Shown here one piece after another: positions 1 through 8,573 of a stretch of DNA of 64,000 nt. Below the pieces are notes generated by a model that worked only from the letters and a program-made list of their open reading frames with translations, made no database searches and had not been told where the DNA came from. The position numbers were made by a program, and so were the translations under genes. Source of the stretch: Amycolatopsis roodepoortensis (GTDB lineage: Bacteria > Actinomycetota > Actinomycetes > Mycobacteriales > Pseudonocardiaceae); NCBI RefSeq assembly GCF_014873915.1, contig NZ_JADBEJ010000004.1:682001-746000 (forward strand), read 5' to 3'. How positions within the stretch are numbered: the first letter of the stretch is position 1; every line of letters starts with the position of its first letter.

Positions 1-196
1 GACCACCGCGCGCGTCGGCGGGAACCTCGGCTACGACGTGACTTTCGCGCTCGACGCCACCTTCACCTTCGACCTCGCCGGGCCGGACGGCGGCGTCCTG
101 ACCGCGGACGAGCTGTACCGGGCGACCGCGACGAACCTGCACGGCGGCGGGTTCGCCACGGTCACCTCGACGAAGGAGATCCTGGCGGGCCTTTGA
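1..196 (+). CDS. Isochorismatase-family cysteine hydrolase, C-terminal end only
   Basis: The window opens inside this gene. The reading frame starting at base 2 runs to TGA at 194-196 and gives about 64 residues. The stretch ARVGGNLGYDVTFALDATFTF, followed by an ELYRATATNLHGGGF segment, matches the last strands and helix of isochorismatase-like cysteine hydrolases. In that family the catalytic Cys sits just upstream of this conserved Arg/Gly segment, so the active site lies outside the window. The substrate cannot be inferred from the tail. The gene converges on ehuA, and a long palindrome fills the gap between them. Confidence 0.7.
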   Translation, partial: TTARVGGNLGYDVTFALDATFTFDLAGPDGGVLTADELYRATATNLHGGGFATVTSTKEILAGL

Positions 197-220
197 GGCG
201 CGGATGGGCTCGCCCGCCGA

Positions 221-275
221 TGTCGCGAAAGCCACTTTCGCGACGCCTGACGTCCCGAAAGTGGCTTTCGCGACA
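221..275. terminator. Perfect palindrome between convergent genes
   Basis: Arms of 20 bp (221-240 and 256-275) are exact reverse complements around a 15-base loop. The element lies between the convergent isochorismatase-like gene and ehuA and probably acts as a bidirectional terminator. There is no U-tract on either strand. Confidence 0.65.
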
Positions 276-301
276 TGCACGGCCGAGTCGCGGCGCGAGC
301 C

Positions 302-1090
302 TCAAGCCCGGTCGATGACCGCCTTGAGGAACCGCCGCGTCCGGTCGTGCTCCGGATCGTTGAACAGCTTGTCCGGCGTGGCGTCCTCCAGCACCTGCCC
401 CTGGTCGAACATCATCACCCGGTCCGAGACATCGCGCGCGAACTGCATTTCGTGCGTGACACAGAGGATCGTGATGTCGGTGGACGTCGCGATCTCGCGC
501 AGCACGCGCAGGACGTCGGCGACCAGTTCCGGGTCGAGCGCCGAAGTCACCTCGTCCAGCAGCAGCACGTCCGGCCGCATCGCGAGCGCGCGGGCGATCG
601 CGACGCGCTGTTGCTGGCCGCCGGAAAGCCTGGTGGGGTGCTCGTCCTTCTTTTCCGTGAGCCCCACCATTTCCAGCAGTTCCTCGGCCCGCGCCTCGGC
701 CTCGTCCCTGGGGACGCCGAGCGAATGGATCGGCGCCTCGGTGATGTTGCGCAGCACGTTCATGTTGGGGAACAGGTTGAACTGCTGGAACACCATGCCG
801 ATCCGCTTGCGCGCCTCACGCAGGTACTTCTCGTCCGCGGGCACCAGCTTTTCACCGCGCTTCATGTGACTCAGGTAGTCGCCGCAGACCTCGATGGTCC
901 CGCCGTCGACCTTCTCCAGTGTCATCAGCAGCCGCAGGATCGTCGTCTTCCCGGACCCGCTCGGCCCGATCAGCGAGACGAACTCCCCCGGCGCGACGGT
1001 GAAATCGAGGTCCCGCAGCACGACGTGGTCCCCGTAGGCCTTGACCACCTGCGAGAACCGGATCATCGGGGAATCAACTGTGGGCGGCAC
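302..1090 (-). CDS. ehuA: Ectoine/hydroxyectoine ABC transporter ATP-binding protein EhuA
   Basis: 262-residue ABC ATPase of the polar amino acid uptake (GlnQ-like) family, the motor of the EhuBCD importer. Walker A GPSGSGKTT is at about 42-50, with the signature LSGGQQQR and Walker B VLLLDEVTSALD further on. The GTG at 1090 has a GGAG ribosome site and overlaps the end of ehuD by 17 bases; an in-frame ATG at 1066 is an alternative with a poorer site. It is the last gene of a four-gene operon read leftwards. The Ehu assignment rests on the solute-binding protein and the gene order; the ATPase alone would only say polar amino acid or osmolyte uptake. Confidence 0.85.
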   Translation of the reverse strand: MPPTVDSPMIRFSQVVKAYGDHVVLRDLDFTVAPGEFVSLIGPSGSGKTTILRLLMTLEKVDGGTIEVCGDYLSHMKRGEKLVPADEKYLREARKRIGMVFQQFNLFPNMNVLRNITEAPIHSLGVPRDEAEARAEELLEMVGLTEKKDEHPTRLSGGQQQRVAIARALAMRPDVLLLDEVTSALDPELVADVLRVLREIATSTDITILCVTHEMQFARDVSDRVMMFDQGQVLEDATPDKLFNDPEHDRTRRFLKAVIDRA

Positions 1091-1733
1091 GTCGCTCCAA
1101 CCTTCTCACCAGAATCGAAGCCGGCAGGCTCACCAGCAGGAACAGCACCCCGGCCAGGGTGTACGGCTCGACGACGCGGAACGTGTCGGCGCCGACCTCC
1201 TTCGCCCTCGCCAGGACGTCGACGACGCCGATCGCCAGCAGCAGCGGCGTTTCCTTGAACATCGAGATCGTGTAGTTGCCGAGCGCGGGCAGCACCCGCG
1301 GCACCGCCTGCGGCAGTACGACCGCGGTCCACACCCGCGACCTCGGGAGGTTCAGCGCGGTCGCGGCCTCCCACTGTCCTTTCGGGACGGCTTCGATCCC
1401 GGCACGGTAGACCTCGGCCGCGTAAGTCGCGTAATGCACGCCGAGCGCGATGACGCCGGTGACGAACGGGGACAACGTCAGGCCGCCCACCGGCTGGATC
1501 ACGTAGTAGAGAACGAACACCTGGATCAGCAGCGGCGTGCTGCGCACGAACTCGATGAACAGCCGAACCGCCTGTGACAGCACGGGTATCCCGGTGCGGT
1601 GGATCAACGCGAACACCAGGCCGAGCACGTATCCGACCGCCGAGGCGAGCAGGGTGATCTCGACGGTGACGAGAAGCCCTTCCAGCAGAAGGGGAACCGA
1701 ATTCGCGGCGGATTCCCAGCTCCAGTCCATCAC
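1074..1733 (-). CDS. ehuD: Ectoine/hydroxyectoine ABC transporter permease EhuD
   Basis: 219-residue inner-membrane permease of the His/Glu/Gln/Arg/opine three-TM family, with about five hydrophobic segments. The cytoplasmic EAA-like loop is visible as EAATALNLPRSRVWTAVVLPQA, the site where the ATPase docks. The start overlaps the stop of ehuC by four bases and the stop overlaps the start of ehuA, so the three genes are translationally coupled. EhuC and EhuD are separate permeases that together form the channel. The assignment between C and D follows the usual order B-C-D-A. Confidence 0.8.
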   Translation of the reverse strand: MMDWSWESAANSVPLLLEGLLVTVEITLLASAVGYVLGLVFALIHRTGIPVLSQAVRLFIEFVRSTPLLIQVFVLYYVIQPVGGLTLSPFVTGVIALGVHYATYAAEVYRAGIEAVPKGQWEAATALNLPRSRVWTAVVLPQAVPRVLPALGNYTISMFKETPLLLAIGVVDVLARAKEVGADTFRVVEPYTLAGVLFLLVSLPASILVRRLERRAAHS

Positions 1734-2425
1734 ACACCTCCCGCGGTGGCCGTCATCTTGGCCGGGGCCCGGCCGAGGCGCCGCGCGGCGAGCCGTTCCA
1801 GCAGCCGCATCCCGCTCGTGATCAGCAGTGCGAGCACGAGGTAGAGCACGAGTTCGGTGCCGTAGATCCAGCCGATCTCGGCACTGAACACCGGCCGCAG
1901 CAGTTCACCTTGGCGAGCCATCTCCGGAACCCCGATGAACGCCAGCAGCGCGGTGCTCTTCAGCAACTGGATGAAGAGATTGTTGAACGGTGGCAGCATT
2001 TCCGCGAACGCCTGCGGCAGGATCACCCGCCGCATCCGCTGGGCCGGGCTCAGGTTGAGCGCGACGGCGCCCTCGAACTGCGCGCGCGGGACCGAGTTCA
2101 CCGCGCCGCGGACGATCTCCGCGCCGTAGGCCCCGTGGTTGAGCCCCAGCACCAGGATCCCGGCGAACATCGGCACCAGTTGGAGGCCGACCAGCACCGG
2201 AAGCACGAAATAGAGCCAGAACAACTGGACGACTTCCGAGGTGCCGCGGAAGATCTCGACGTAGACCCGGGAAATCCCGCGCACCGCCCGGGACCGGGAC
2301 CTCAGCGCCAGCCCGGCGGCCAGCGAAAGCACCACGGTGAGCGCGATCCCGCCGAGCGCCGCGGTGACGGTCGCGGTCAGTCCACTGAGGACGGACGTGA
2401 TGATGTGCGATACCGACGACGACAT
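1730..2425 (-). CDS. ehuC: Ectoine/hydroxyectoine ABC transporter permease EhuC
   Basis: 231-residue membrane permease, paralogous to the next gene, with an EAA-type loop EGAVALNLSPAQRMRRVILPQA. It starts 13 bases after the ehuB stop. A terminal basic stretch (RLAARRLGRAPAK) suggests a cytoplasmic C-terminus. It forms half of the membrane channel of the Ehu importer. Confidence 0.8.
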   Translation of the reverse strand: MSSSVSHIITSVLSGLTATVTAALGGIALTVVLSLAAGLALRSRSRAVRGISRVYVEIFRGTSEVVQLFWLYFVLPVLVGLQLVPMFAGILVLGLNHGAYGAEIVRGAVNSVPRAQFEGAVALNLSPAQRMRRVILPQAFAEMLPPFNNLFIQLLKSTALLAFIGVPEMARQGELLRPVFSAEIGWIYGTELVLYLVLALLITSGMRLLERLAARRLGRAPAKMTATAGGV

Positions 2426-2438
2426 GGGTTTCGCCTCG

Positions 2439-3332
2439 TCACACCGCGCAGAGTGTCTCGGTGGTGACGCCGGGCTTCGGCAGGTTGTCCGCCGAGAACC
2501 CGAACGGTGTCACGATCCTGGTCCATTCACCGCTGTCCTGCAGCTTCTTGAGTTCGACGTTGAACGCCTCACGCAACGGGTTGTCGTCCTTGCGGAAGAC
2601 GAAGGCGCCGGCGGACACGACCGGTTTACCGTCCTTGACCGGGTCGAAGCCGGGCGTGACCTCGGCGGCCGCGCCAGGACTCTTGCTCAGCACGTCCTTG
2701 AGGGAGATGTCGGTGAGCGCGGCGCAGTAGACCCGGCCGTCGGTGACCGCGCGGAGCATGTTGTCCTGCGAATCGAGGGTGACGATCTGATCCTCGGCGA
2801 CGCCGGAGTCGGTGGCGTACCCCTTCTCCACGGCCGCCGAGAGCACGGCGACCTTGACCTTCTTGGCCGCGATGTCCTCGAACTTCAGCACCTGCTGCGG
2901 ATTTCCCTTGGGGACCAGCAAAGCCGTCAGTGCCGAGTAGTCGGGGATCGAGAAGGCCGCCGCGTCGCACCGTTCCTTCTTGATGTTCATCCCGGCCGCG
3001 ACGACGTCGTACTTCCTGGCGTTGAGCGCGGGGATCAGCTGGTCGAAGGAGACCGCTTCGGCGTCCACGTTGTCGATGCCCATGGCCTTGAAGACGGCGC
3101 GGGCGACCTCGGGCGCCTCACCGGTGACCTTGCCGCTCTGGTCCGTGAAGCCGTACGGCGCCTCGTTCGCGATCCCGATCTTGATCTTCTTGGAGCTTTT
3201 CGCCGCCTCCAGCGCGTTCCCGGAACTCGTCGTCGTGCACGCGGACAGCAGCACCGGACCGCCGATCGTCACCGCACCGAGAACCGCGGACCGCCGGAAG
3301 AACTCCCGCCTCGACCACTCGCCGTGCACCAT
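2439..3332 (-). CDS. ehuB: Ectoine/hydroxyectoine-binding lipoprotein EhuB
   Basis: 297-residue solute-binding protein that delivers compatible solutes to EhuCD. The N-terminus carries a twin-arginine-like RREFFRR and a lipobox ending in LLSAC with the lipidated Cys at about 32, so it is probably a Tat-exported lipoprotein. The segments IGIANEAPYGFTD and GEAPEVARAV, and the C-terminal ETLCAV, match what I recall of EhuB, which is why ectoine is preferred over generic amino acids. The ATG at 3332 has a strong AGAGGTG site. It is the first gene of the operon, and a candidate operator (3346-3369) sits immediately upstream. In related actinomycetes ectoines serve as osmoprotectants or nutrients. 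Confidence 0.85.
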   Translation of the reverse strand: MVHGEWSRREFFRRSAVLGAVTIGGPVLLSACTTTSSGNALEAAKSSKKIKIGIANEAPYGFTDQSGKVTGEAPEVARAVFKAMGIDNVDAEAVSFDQLIPALNARKYDVVAAGMNIKKERCDAAAFSIPDYSALTALLVPKGNPQQVLKFEDIAAKKVKVAVLSAAVEKGYATDSGVAEDQIVTLDSQDNMLRAVTDGRVYCAALTDISLKDVLSKSPGAAAEVTPGFDPVKDGKPVVSAGAFVFRKDDNPLREAFNVELKKLQDSGEWTRIVTPFGFSADNLPKPGVTTETLCAV

Positions 3333-3345
3333 CGCGGCACCTCTT

Positions 3346-3369
3346 TTCGATTAATCGGTTTTAATCGAA
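3346..3369. promoter_or_regulatory. Inverted repeat TTCGATTAA-N6-TTAATCGAA upstream of ehuB
   Basis: Perfect 9-bp arms (3346-3354 and 3361-3369) lie 14-37 bases upstream of the ehuB ATG in an AT-rich patch within GC-rich DNA. The position suits a repressor operator overlapping the promoter or leader. No regulator gene is adjacent. Confidence 0.5.
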
Positions 3370-3450
3370 ACGTAGGTGGGTACCTTGGCGCGGGCAGTGT
3401 GAGCGGGTGACGAACCATCCGCTGTTACGGTACCGAGATTTACCGTGACT

Positions 3451-5472
3451 TTATGTGCTCAGGCCGTGGCGCTCGCGCACCAATCCGACAATTCCGTCCA
3501 TGATGTCGGTGAGTTCGTAGTCCTTCGGCGTGAACACCTTCGCGATCCCCCGCTCCAGCAGGAGCTTCTCGTCGTCGGGCGGGATGATGCCGCCGACGAT
3601 GACCGGAATGTCGCCCGCGCCCGCGGCCCGCAGTCCGTCCACGACCTGCGGCACGACCTCGAGATGTGAACCCGAGAGCACCGAAAGCCCGACGACGTGC
3701 ACGCCCTCCTGAACGGCGGCCGCGACGATCTGCTCCGGCGTGAGCCGGATGCCCTGGTACACCACCTCGAAACCGACGTCGCGCGCCCGCACGGCCACCT
3801 GCTCGGCGCCGTTCGAGTGCCCGTCGAGGCCGGGTTTGCCGACCAGGATCCGCAGCCGCTCGCCGATCTCGGTGTTCGTCGCCTTGACCCGGTCACGGAC
3901 CCGGCGGATCTCCTCGTTGCCCTCGCCCGCGGCCGCCGACGCGGAAACCCCGGTGGGAGCGCGGTATTCCCCGAACACCTCGCGCAGCGCGCCCGACCAT
4001 TCACCGGTGGTGACCCCGGCGCGGGCGCACTCGATCGTGGCCTCGAACAGGTTCTCCGACGTCTTCGCGATGGCCTTGAGGCTTTCCAGCGCCGACTCGG
4101 CGGCCGCGTTGTCGCGGTGCGTCCGCCATTCCTCGATCGCGGTGACGGCCTGCTTCTCGACGGCGGGGTCGATCGTCTCGATCGCCTTGGCACCCTCGGC
4201 TTGCAACGGAGAAGGCTCGGTGGTCTCGAACTTGTTGACCCCGACCAGGATCCGCTCGCCGTTCTCCATGCCACGCCGGTATTCGGCGAGCGAGGCGACG
4301 AGCTGCGACTTCATGTAGCCGCTCTCGACGGCCGCCACGGCGCCGCCGAGATCCTGCACGCGCGCGATCTCCTCGCGCGCGCCGGCCATGATCTCGTCGA
4401 CCTTGGCCTGGATGACGTGCGAGCCGTCGAAGATGTCCTCGTACTCCAGCAGGTCGGTCTCGAACGCGAGCACCTGCTGCATCCGCAGCGCCCACTGCTG
4501 ATCCCACGGCCGGGGCAGGCCGAGCGCCTCGTTCCACGCGGGCAGCTGGATCGCGCGGGCCCTGGCGCCGCGGGAAAGCGAGACCGCGAGCATCTCCAGC
4601 ACGATGCGCTGGACGTTGTTCTCGGGCTGTGCCTCGGTCAGGCCCAGCGAGTTGACCTGGACGCCGTAACGCAGCCGCCGCGCCTTGGGATCCGTTACGC
4701 CGTAACGATCCCGGGTGATCTCGTCCCAGAGCGCGGTGAACGCGCGCATCTTCGACATCTCTTCGACGAACCGCACCCCGGCGTTGACGAAGAACGAGAT
4801 CCGCGCGACGACCTTGGCCATGTCGGCCTGCTCGACCTGGCCGGAATCGCGGACCGCGTCGAGGACGGCGATGGCGGTGCACAACGCGTACGCGACCTCT
4901 TGCGTCGGCGTCGCGCCGGCTTCCTGCAGGTGATAACTGCAAATGTTGATCGGGTTCCACTTCGGCACGTGGTGCACGGTCCACGCGATCATGTCGGTGA
5001 TCAGGCGGAGACTCGGGCCCGGCGGGAAGATGTAGGTGCCGCGGGAGAGGTATTCCTTGATGATGTCGTTCTGCGTGGTGCCGGTGAGCTTCGCCAGCAC
5101 CTCGTCCACGTCCCGGCCCTCGGCTTCGGCCTGTTCACGCGCCACGGAGACGTAGAGCGCCAGCAGCCACATGGCAGGCGCGTTGATCGTCATCGACGTG
5201 TTGGCCTCGGCGAGCGGGATGCCGTCGAAGAGGCGCCGCATGTCGCCGATATGCGAAACCGGGACGCCGACCTTGCCGACCTCGCCCTTGGACAGCTGGT
5301 GGTCCGGGTCGTAGCCGGTCTGCGTCGGCAGGTCGAAGGCGACTGAGAGGCCGGTCTGCCCCTTCGCGAGGTTGCGGCGGTACAGCTCGTTGGACGCGGC
5401 CGCGGACGAGTGGCCCGCGTAGGTCCGCATCACCCAGGGGCGGTCCCGTTCACGGTCCGTGGGATAGGGCAC
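3451..5472 (-). CDS. meaA: Ethylmalonyl-CoA mutase MeaA, coenzyme B12-dependent
   Basis: 673-residue single-chain mutase. The N-terminal about 510 residues form the substrate TIM barrel, with the typical start RPWVMRTYAGHSSAAASNELYRRN and FDLPTQTGYDPDH. The C-terminal B12 domain carries DGHSNG (D550, H552), His being the lower cobalt ligand. The overall sequence agrees with actinobacterial MeaA as I recall it, rather than methylmalonyl- or isobutyryl-CoA mutases, which have separate large and small subunits. The reaction is (2R)-ethylmalonyl-CoA to methylsuccinyl-CoA in the ethylmalonyl-CoA pathway of acetate assimilation. It is monocistronic here. A cobalamin adenosyltransferase at 10846 could supply its cofactor. 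The ATG at 5472 is followed by RERDRPW as in homologues. Confidence 0.9.
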   Translation of the reverse strand: MPYPTDRERDRPWVMRTYAGHSSAAASNELYRRNLAKGQTGLSVAFDLPTQTGYDPDHQLSKGEVGKVGVPVSHIGDMRRLFDGIPLAEANTSMTINAPAMWLLALYVSVAREQAEAEGRDVDEVLAKLTGTTQNDIIKEYLSRGTYIFPPGPSLRLITDMIAWTVHHVPKWNPINICSYHLQEAGATPTQEVAYALCTAIAVLDAVRDSGQVEQADMAKVVARISFFVNAGVRFVEEMSKMRAFTALWDEITRDRYGVTDPKARRLRYGVQVNSLGLTEAQPENNVQRIVLEMLAVSLSRGARARAIQLPAWNEALGLPRPWDQQWALRMQQVLAFETDLLEYEDIFDGSHVIQAKVDEIMAGAREEIARVQDLGGAVAAVESGYMKSQLVASLAEYRRGMENGERILVGVNKFETTEPSPLQAEGAKAIETIDPAVEKQAVTAIEEWRTHRDNAAAESALESLKAIAKTSENLFEATIECARAGVTTGEWSGALREVFGEYRAPTGVSASAAAGEGNEEIRRVRDRVKATNTEIGERLRILVGKPGLDGHSNGAEQVAVRARDVGFEVVYQGIRLTPEQIVAAAVQEGVHVVGLSVLSGSHLEVVPQVVDGLRAAGAGDIPVIVGGIIPPDDEKLLLERGIAKVFTPKDYELTDIMDGIVGLVRERHGLST

Positions 5473-5562
5473 GGTGCACCTCCGAGTCGGGCACAGCTGG
5501 ACGACCGCCTGAGTGTACCGGCCGGTAACATCGGCCGCCGAGTTGAATCGGACACAGCCGGG

Positions 5563-6141
5563 TCATTCTCCGGCCATCGATCCCTGGCGCTGTCGTGCCT
5601 CGTCGACGGCCTTCGCGAGCTTCTCGCGCACTTTGGCCACATCGCTGACCCCCACCAGGATGATCGGCGGCTCGCGGTCCTTCCCGGTACCCGCGCCGAA
5701 GTTCGCCGACGCCCACGCCAGCACGCCGAGCCTGCCGAAGGTGATCGTCCCGGTCTTGCCCGGCCCGGGGGTGACGACGGGGTCGGCAAGCCCGGCCAGC
5801 GCCGCGGACTCCTCCTTGCGCCGGACGAGCGAACTGGTCGCGATGACCCGGCCGTCGGTCACGGCGTACGTGGTCGAGGCGAGCCTGAGATAGCGGATCA
5901 GCGGCCTGCCGGCGAGATGGAAGACGCCCGCGGCGGTGAGCACGACCCACGCGGCCATATGGAACGCCGTGTCGTGGTTGGCGGCGAAGAACAGCGTGAC
6001 GCCACCGAGCCAGAGCAGGCCGACGGGGACGTTGAACCGGTCGCCGGGATTGAAGAGGGGCCTGCGCACCGGCTGCCCGGCCCAGATGACCCGTTCGCCT
6101 GGACGGAGGTCGATCTGCCCCTCATGCATGCCACGGCACAC
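5563..6141 (-). CDS. PH-like domain membrane protein of unknown function
   Basis: 192-residue protein. The N-terminal region has LRPGERVIWAGQPVRRPLF, typical of small bacterial PH-domain membrane proteins. Two hydrophobic segments follow (about 41-55 and 62-78), then a soluble part beginning TTYAVTDGRVIATSSLVRRKEESAAL, which resembles the YxvTdkRvi strand of bacterial PH domains. The function of this family is not established; roles in envelope sensing are only suggested. An internal ATG five residues in is an alternative start. It is probably monocistronic, with its own promoter in the 350-base gap to the right. Confidence 0.6.
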   Translation of the reverse strand: MCRGMHEGQIDLRPGERVIWAGQPVRRPLFNPGDRFNVPVGLLWLGGVTLFFAANHDTAFHMAAWVVLTAAGVFHLAGRPLIRYLRLASTTYAVTDGRVIATSSLVRRKEESAALAGLADPVVTPGPGKTGTITFGRLGVLAWASANFGAGTGKDREPPIILVGVSDVAKVREKLAKAVDEARQRQGSMAGE

Positions 6142-6307
6142 TACCCGTCCGGGGGATGGGCGAGGAGTGTCCGTTCGTCGGTGAAATTCCGGGCCGAACG
6201 GACCTATCCGGCTGGCCGTGGGTGGCGATTCGGGGTCCGTGAAACCTCCTTGCCCACCGCTCTCGTCACAGGTTCACCAGCGACCACAACAGGCACAGCG
6301 GCCGCGC

Positions 6308-6354
6308 GTGAAGGACCCCTTTCCCCGGCTCAGCCGAAGAAACTCGACCTTCAC
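6308..6354. repeat. Degenerate copy of the GTGAAGG palindrome
   Basis: GTGAAGG (6308-6314) pairs with CCTTCAC (6348-6354), while the inner arms have diverged. It looks like a decayed member of the palindrome family and lies directly beside an intact copy. The rest of the 6142-6501 gap shows no gene. Confidence 0.4.
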
Positions 6355-6365
6355 ACCTTCCCGAA

Positions 6366-6420
6366 GTACATGAAGGCCCCCTTCCTTGCGTCTAGCGCAA
6401 GGAAGGGGGCCTTCATGTAC
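6366..6420. terminator. Perfect 25-bp-arm palindrome, GTGAAGGCCCCCTTC-type family
   Basis: Arms 6366-6390 and 6396-6420 are exact complements with a five-base loop TCTAG. The inner core TGAAGGCCCCCTTC recurs at 9448, 37515 and 38020. It lies between the divergent PH-domain gene and the LysE pair, so a terminator role is less obvious here than at the other copies. Confidence 0.6.
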
Positions 6421-6501
6421 CTCAGGCGCGGGCATTGCGCGGGTGGGCCGCGACTGTGACCGAAATCCGCGAGACTCACCCCTGCCCGGCGTCTAGCGTG
6501 G

Positions 6502-7134
6502 GTGACCGTGACGTGGAGTTCGTACAGCAGCTATCTGGTCATCGTCGTCCTGATCGTCCTCGCGCCGGGGCCGGACACGATGGTGATGCTCAAGAACTCG
6601 CTGTCCGGCGGCACCCGCGGCGGCTTCCTCACCACGGCCGGGATCTTCGTGGCCAACGCCGTCCAGGGCACCGCCGCAGCGCTCGGCCTCGGCGTCGTCA
6701 TCGCGCAGTCGCAGCCGGTGTTCGTGACGCTCAAATGGGTCGGCGCCGCGTACCTGGTCTTCCTCGGTTTCCAGGCGCTGCGCGGTGCGTGGCGAGGCGA
6801 CTACTCCGGTGTCACCACGGCGAAGCAGCAACGGTCGAGCGGGTTCCGCCGCTTCCGTGAGGGCTTCCTCTCCAACATCACCAACCCGAAGGTGCTCGTG
6901 CTGTACCTGTCGGTGCTGCCGCAATTCCTCGACCCGGCGACGACGTCGGCATGGCACGCGCTGCTGCTCGCGTACACCGTCGCGGTGCTGGGCGCGGTCT
7001 GGCTGCTGACGCTGCTGTTCTTCGTGCACCGCGTGCGGGCCTGGCTGGAACGACGCAAGGTCCGGCGTGCGCTCGACGGCGTCACCGGTACGGCGCTGGT
7101 CGGTTTCGGCGCGGCATTGGTGCTCGAATCATGA
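6502..7134 (+). CDS. LysE/RhtB-family amino acid exporter, first of a tandem pair
   Basis: 210-residue membrane protein with about six TM helices. The N-terminal APGPDTMVMLKNSLSGG block and FLSNITNPKVLVLYLSVLPQF match the LysE/RhtB family, which exports amino acids or analogues. The substrate cannot be read from sequence. GTG at 6502 or at 6508 could start it. Its stop overlaps the ATG of the next gene. The last 35 residues are almost identical to those of the neighbour, which shows tandem duplication. Confidence 0.85.
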   Translation: MTVTWSSYSSYLVIVVLIVLAPGPDTMVMLKNSLSGGTRGGFLTTAGIFVANAVQGTAAALGLGVVIAQSQPVFVTLKWVGAAYLVFLGFQALRGAWRGDYSGVTTAKQQRSSGFRRFREGFLSNITNPKVLVLYLSVLPQFLDPATTSAWHALLLAYTVAVLGAVWLLTLLFFVHRVRAWLERRKVRRALDGVTGTALVGFGAALVLES

Positions 7135-7751
7135 CCTGGGGTGTGTACGGCGGTTTCGCGCTGATGATGCTGGCACTGGCGCTCGTCCCGGGGCCGGACA
7201 ACATGGTGGTGCTGAAGAACGCGCTGTCCGGCGGTGTCCGCGGCGGCGGTTGGGCCTGTTTCGGCATCGGCGTCGCGAACCTCGCGCAGGCGACCGCGGC
7301 GGCGCTCGGCCTCGGCGCGGTCATCATGAATTCGCGGCCGGTGTTCGAGGCCGTGAAATGGGCGGGCGCGGCCTACCTCTGCTATCTCGGCGTGCGGGCC
7401 CTGATCGGCGCCTTCCGCGGCGACTACGGCCGTCTCGCCGAAACCGCCGCCACGCGGAGCGGATTCCGCCGCTGGCGGGAGGGTTTCCTCTCCAACTTCA
7501 CCAATCCGAAGGTCCTCGTGCTGTACCTGTCGGTGCTGCCGCAGTTCCTGACCCCGGGCGTCACCGGCACCGGCGACGCGCTGCTGCTGGCCTACACGAT
7601 CGCGGCGGCGGGCACCGTCGCCCAGCTTCTGCTGCTGTTCTTCGTGCATCGCGTGCGGGCCTGGCTGGAACGCCGCAAAGTGCGCCGTGCGCTCGACGGC
7701 GTCACCGGGACCGCACTGGTCGGCTTCGGCGCCGCTCTCGTATTCGAGTAA
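7131..7751 (+). CDS. LysE/RhtB-family amino acid exporter, second of a tandem pair
   Basis: 206-residue paralogue of the preceding gene. The start ATG at 7131 forms an ATGA overlap with its stop, so translation is coupled. It shares PGPDNMVVLKNALSGG, the FLSNFTNPKVLVLYLSVLPQF block and the identical C-terminal RAWLERRKVRRALDGVTG. The pair may work as a hetero-oligomer or have different substrates; neither can be decided here. Confidence 0.85.
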   Translation: MTWGVYGGFALMMLALALVPGPDNMVVLKNALSGGVRGGGWACFGIGVANLAQATAAALGLGAVIMNSRPVFEAVKWAGAAYLCYLGVRALIGAFRGDYGRLAETAATRSGFRRWREGFLSNFTNPKVLVLYLSVLPQFLTPGVTGTGDALLLAYTIAAAGTVAQLLLLFFVHRVRAWLERRKVRRALDGVTGTALVGFGAALVFE

Positions 7752-7812
7752 CCCCTTCGGTCGTTCACGCGATACTCCAGATGTCGCAATGGCGCGACCT
7801 AGGGAGGCTTCG

Positions 7813-8496
7813 ATGAACAAGAAGACCTACGGCGTTATCGCCGGAGCCGCCTTCTCCCTCCTTCTCCTCGGCGCGGGCCCGGCCGACGCCGGCGAGCGCG
7901 GCAACGGCGGCGCTCCTCCCGGCCACGCCAAGGACACCACCAAACCGCAGCCGCCGTCCAAAGCGGACTTCTCCGGGCACGGTGCCAACAAGCACGGGCC
8001 CTACGACTCCACCCGCGACGGTTCGCCGTCGGCAAACGGCAACGGCGGCGGTGAGGCCGCCGGTAAACCCTGCGCCGGTTGCGTCGGCAAGGCCGACAAC
8101 AAGAACCCGCCCGGACAGCTGCCCGGAGGCTCGGACGCCAACGCGGGTTACGAATGCGACCGCAACCACGGCGTCGGACGCGGCAACCCCGCGCACACCG
8201 CCTGCGTGCCGGACCGGACACCGCCCGCCACGACCCCACCGGCCGCGAACCCGCCGGCCGAGACTCCCCCGCCCGGGGGATCGCACGGCGAGGTCGTCCG
8301 TCCCGTGGTCGTGCCGGCGGCGGTCCAGGCCGCGGCCGTCGCGCCTCGCGCCGACAGCGCGGACAACGCCGCCGCGAGCCCGGCTTCGCTGGCCAAGACC
8401 GGTTTCGAGCTCGAACCCGTGCTGCTGACCGGCCTGGGTTCGCTGGCCGCGGGCGCCATGCTGTACGCCGGGACCCGGCGGCGCAGGGACGCGTGA
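7813..8496 (+). CDS. Secreted cell-wall protein with LAxTG sortase signal
   Basis: 227 residues, starting at the ATG preceded by AGGGAGG. A signal peptide (about 1-26, ending GPADA) leads into a Gly/Asn/Pro-rich low-complexity region. A small Cys pair CAGC, a segment with YECDRNHGVGRGNPAHTAC and a Pro/Thr-rich linker follow. The C-terminus is a classic sorting signal: LAKTG at 193-197, a hydrophobic helix and RRRRDA. LAxTG is the motif used by class E sortases of high-GC Gram-positives. The protein is probably anchored to peptidoglycan, and its function is unknown. The paired cysteines may form disulphides. The next gene is a secreted protease. Confidence 0.75.
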   Translation: MNKKTYGVIAGAAFSLLLLGAGPADAGERGNGGAPPGHAKDTTKPQPPSKADFSGHGANKHGPYDSTRDGSPSANGNGGGEAAGKPCAGCVGKADNKNPPGQLPGGSDANAGYECDRNHGVGRGNPAHTACVPDRTPPATTPPAANPPAETPPPGGSHGEVVRPVVVPAAVQAAAVAPRADSADNAAASPASLAKTGFELEPVLLTGLGSLAAGAMLYAGTRRRRDA

Positions 8497-8573
8497 CTAC
8501 TTTCGGCGGATGACTTTCGGGCGCCCACCACGTTGAATTCCGTCCCCAGAAGCACAAGACGAGGAGGCCGTTC

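Noticed and set aside
3451..5472. Methylmalonyl-CoA or isobutyryl-CoA mutase
   Set aside because: Substrate and B12 domains are in one chain with MeaA-specific N-terminal sequence; no second subunit or MeaB-type GTPase is adjacent.
6366..6420. Insertion-sequence ends
   Set aside because: The palindromes have no transposase between or beside them and no target duplications were seen, so they are listed as terminator/repeat elements.
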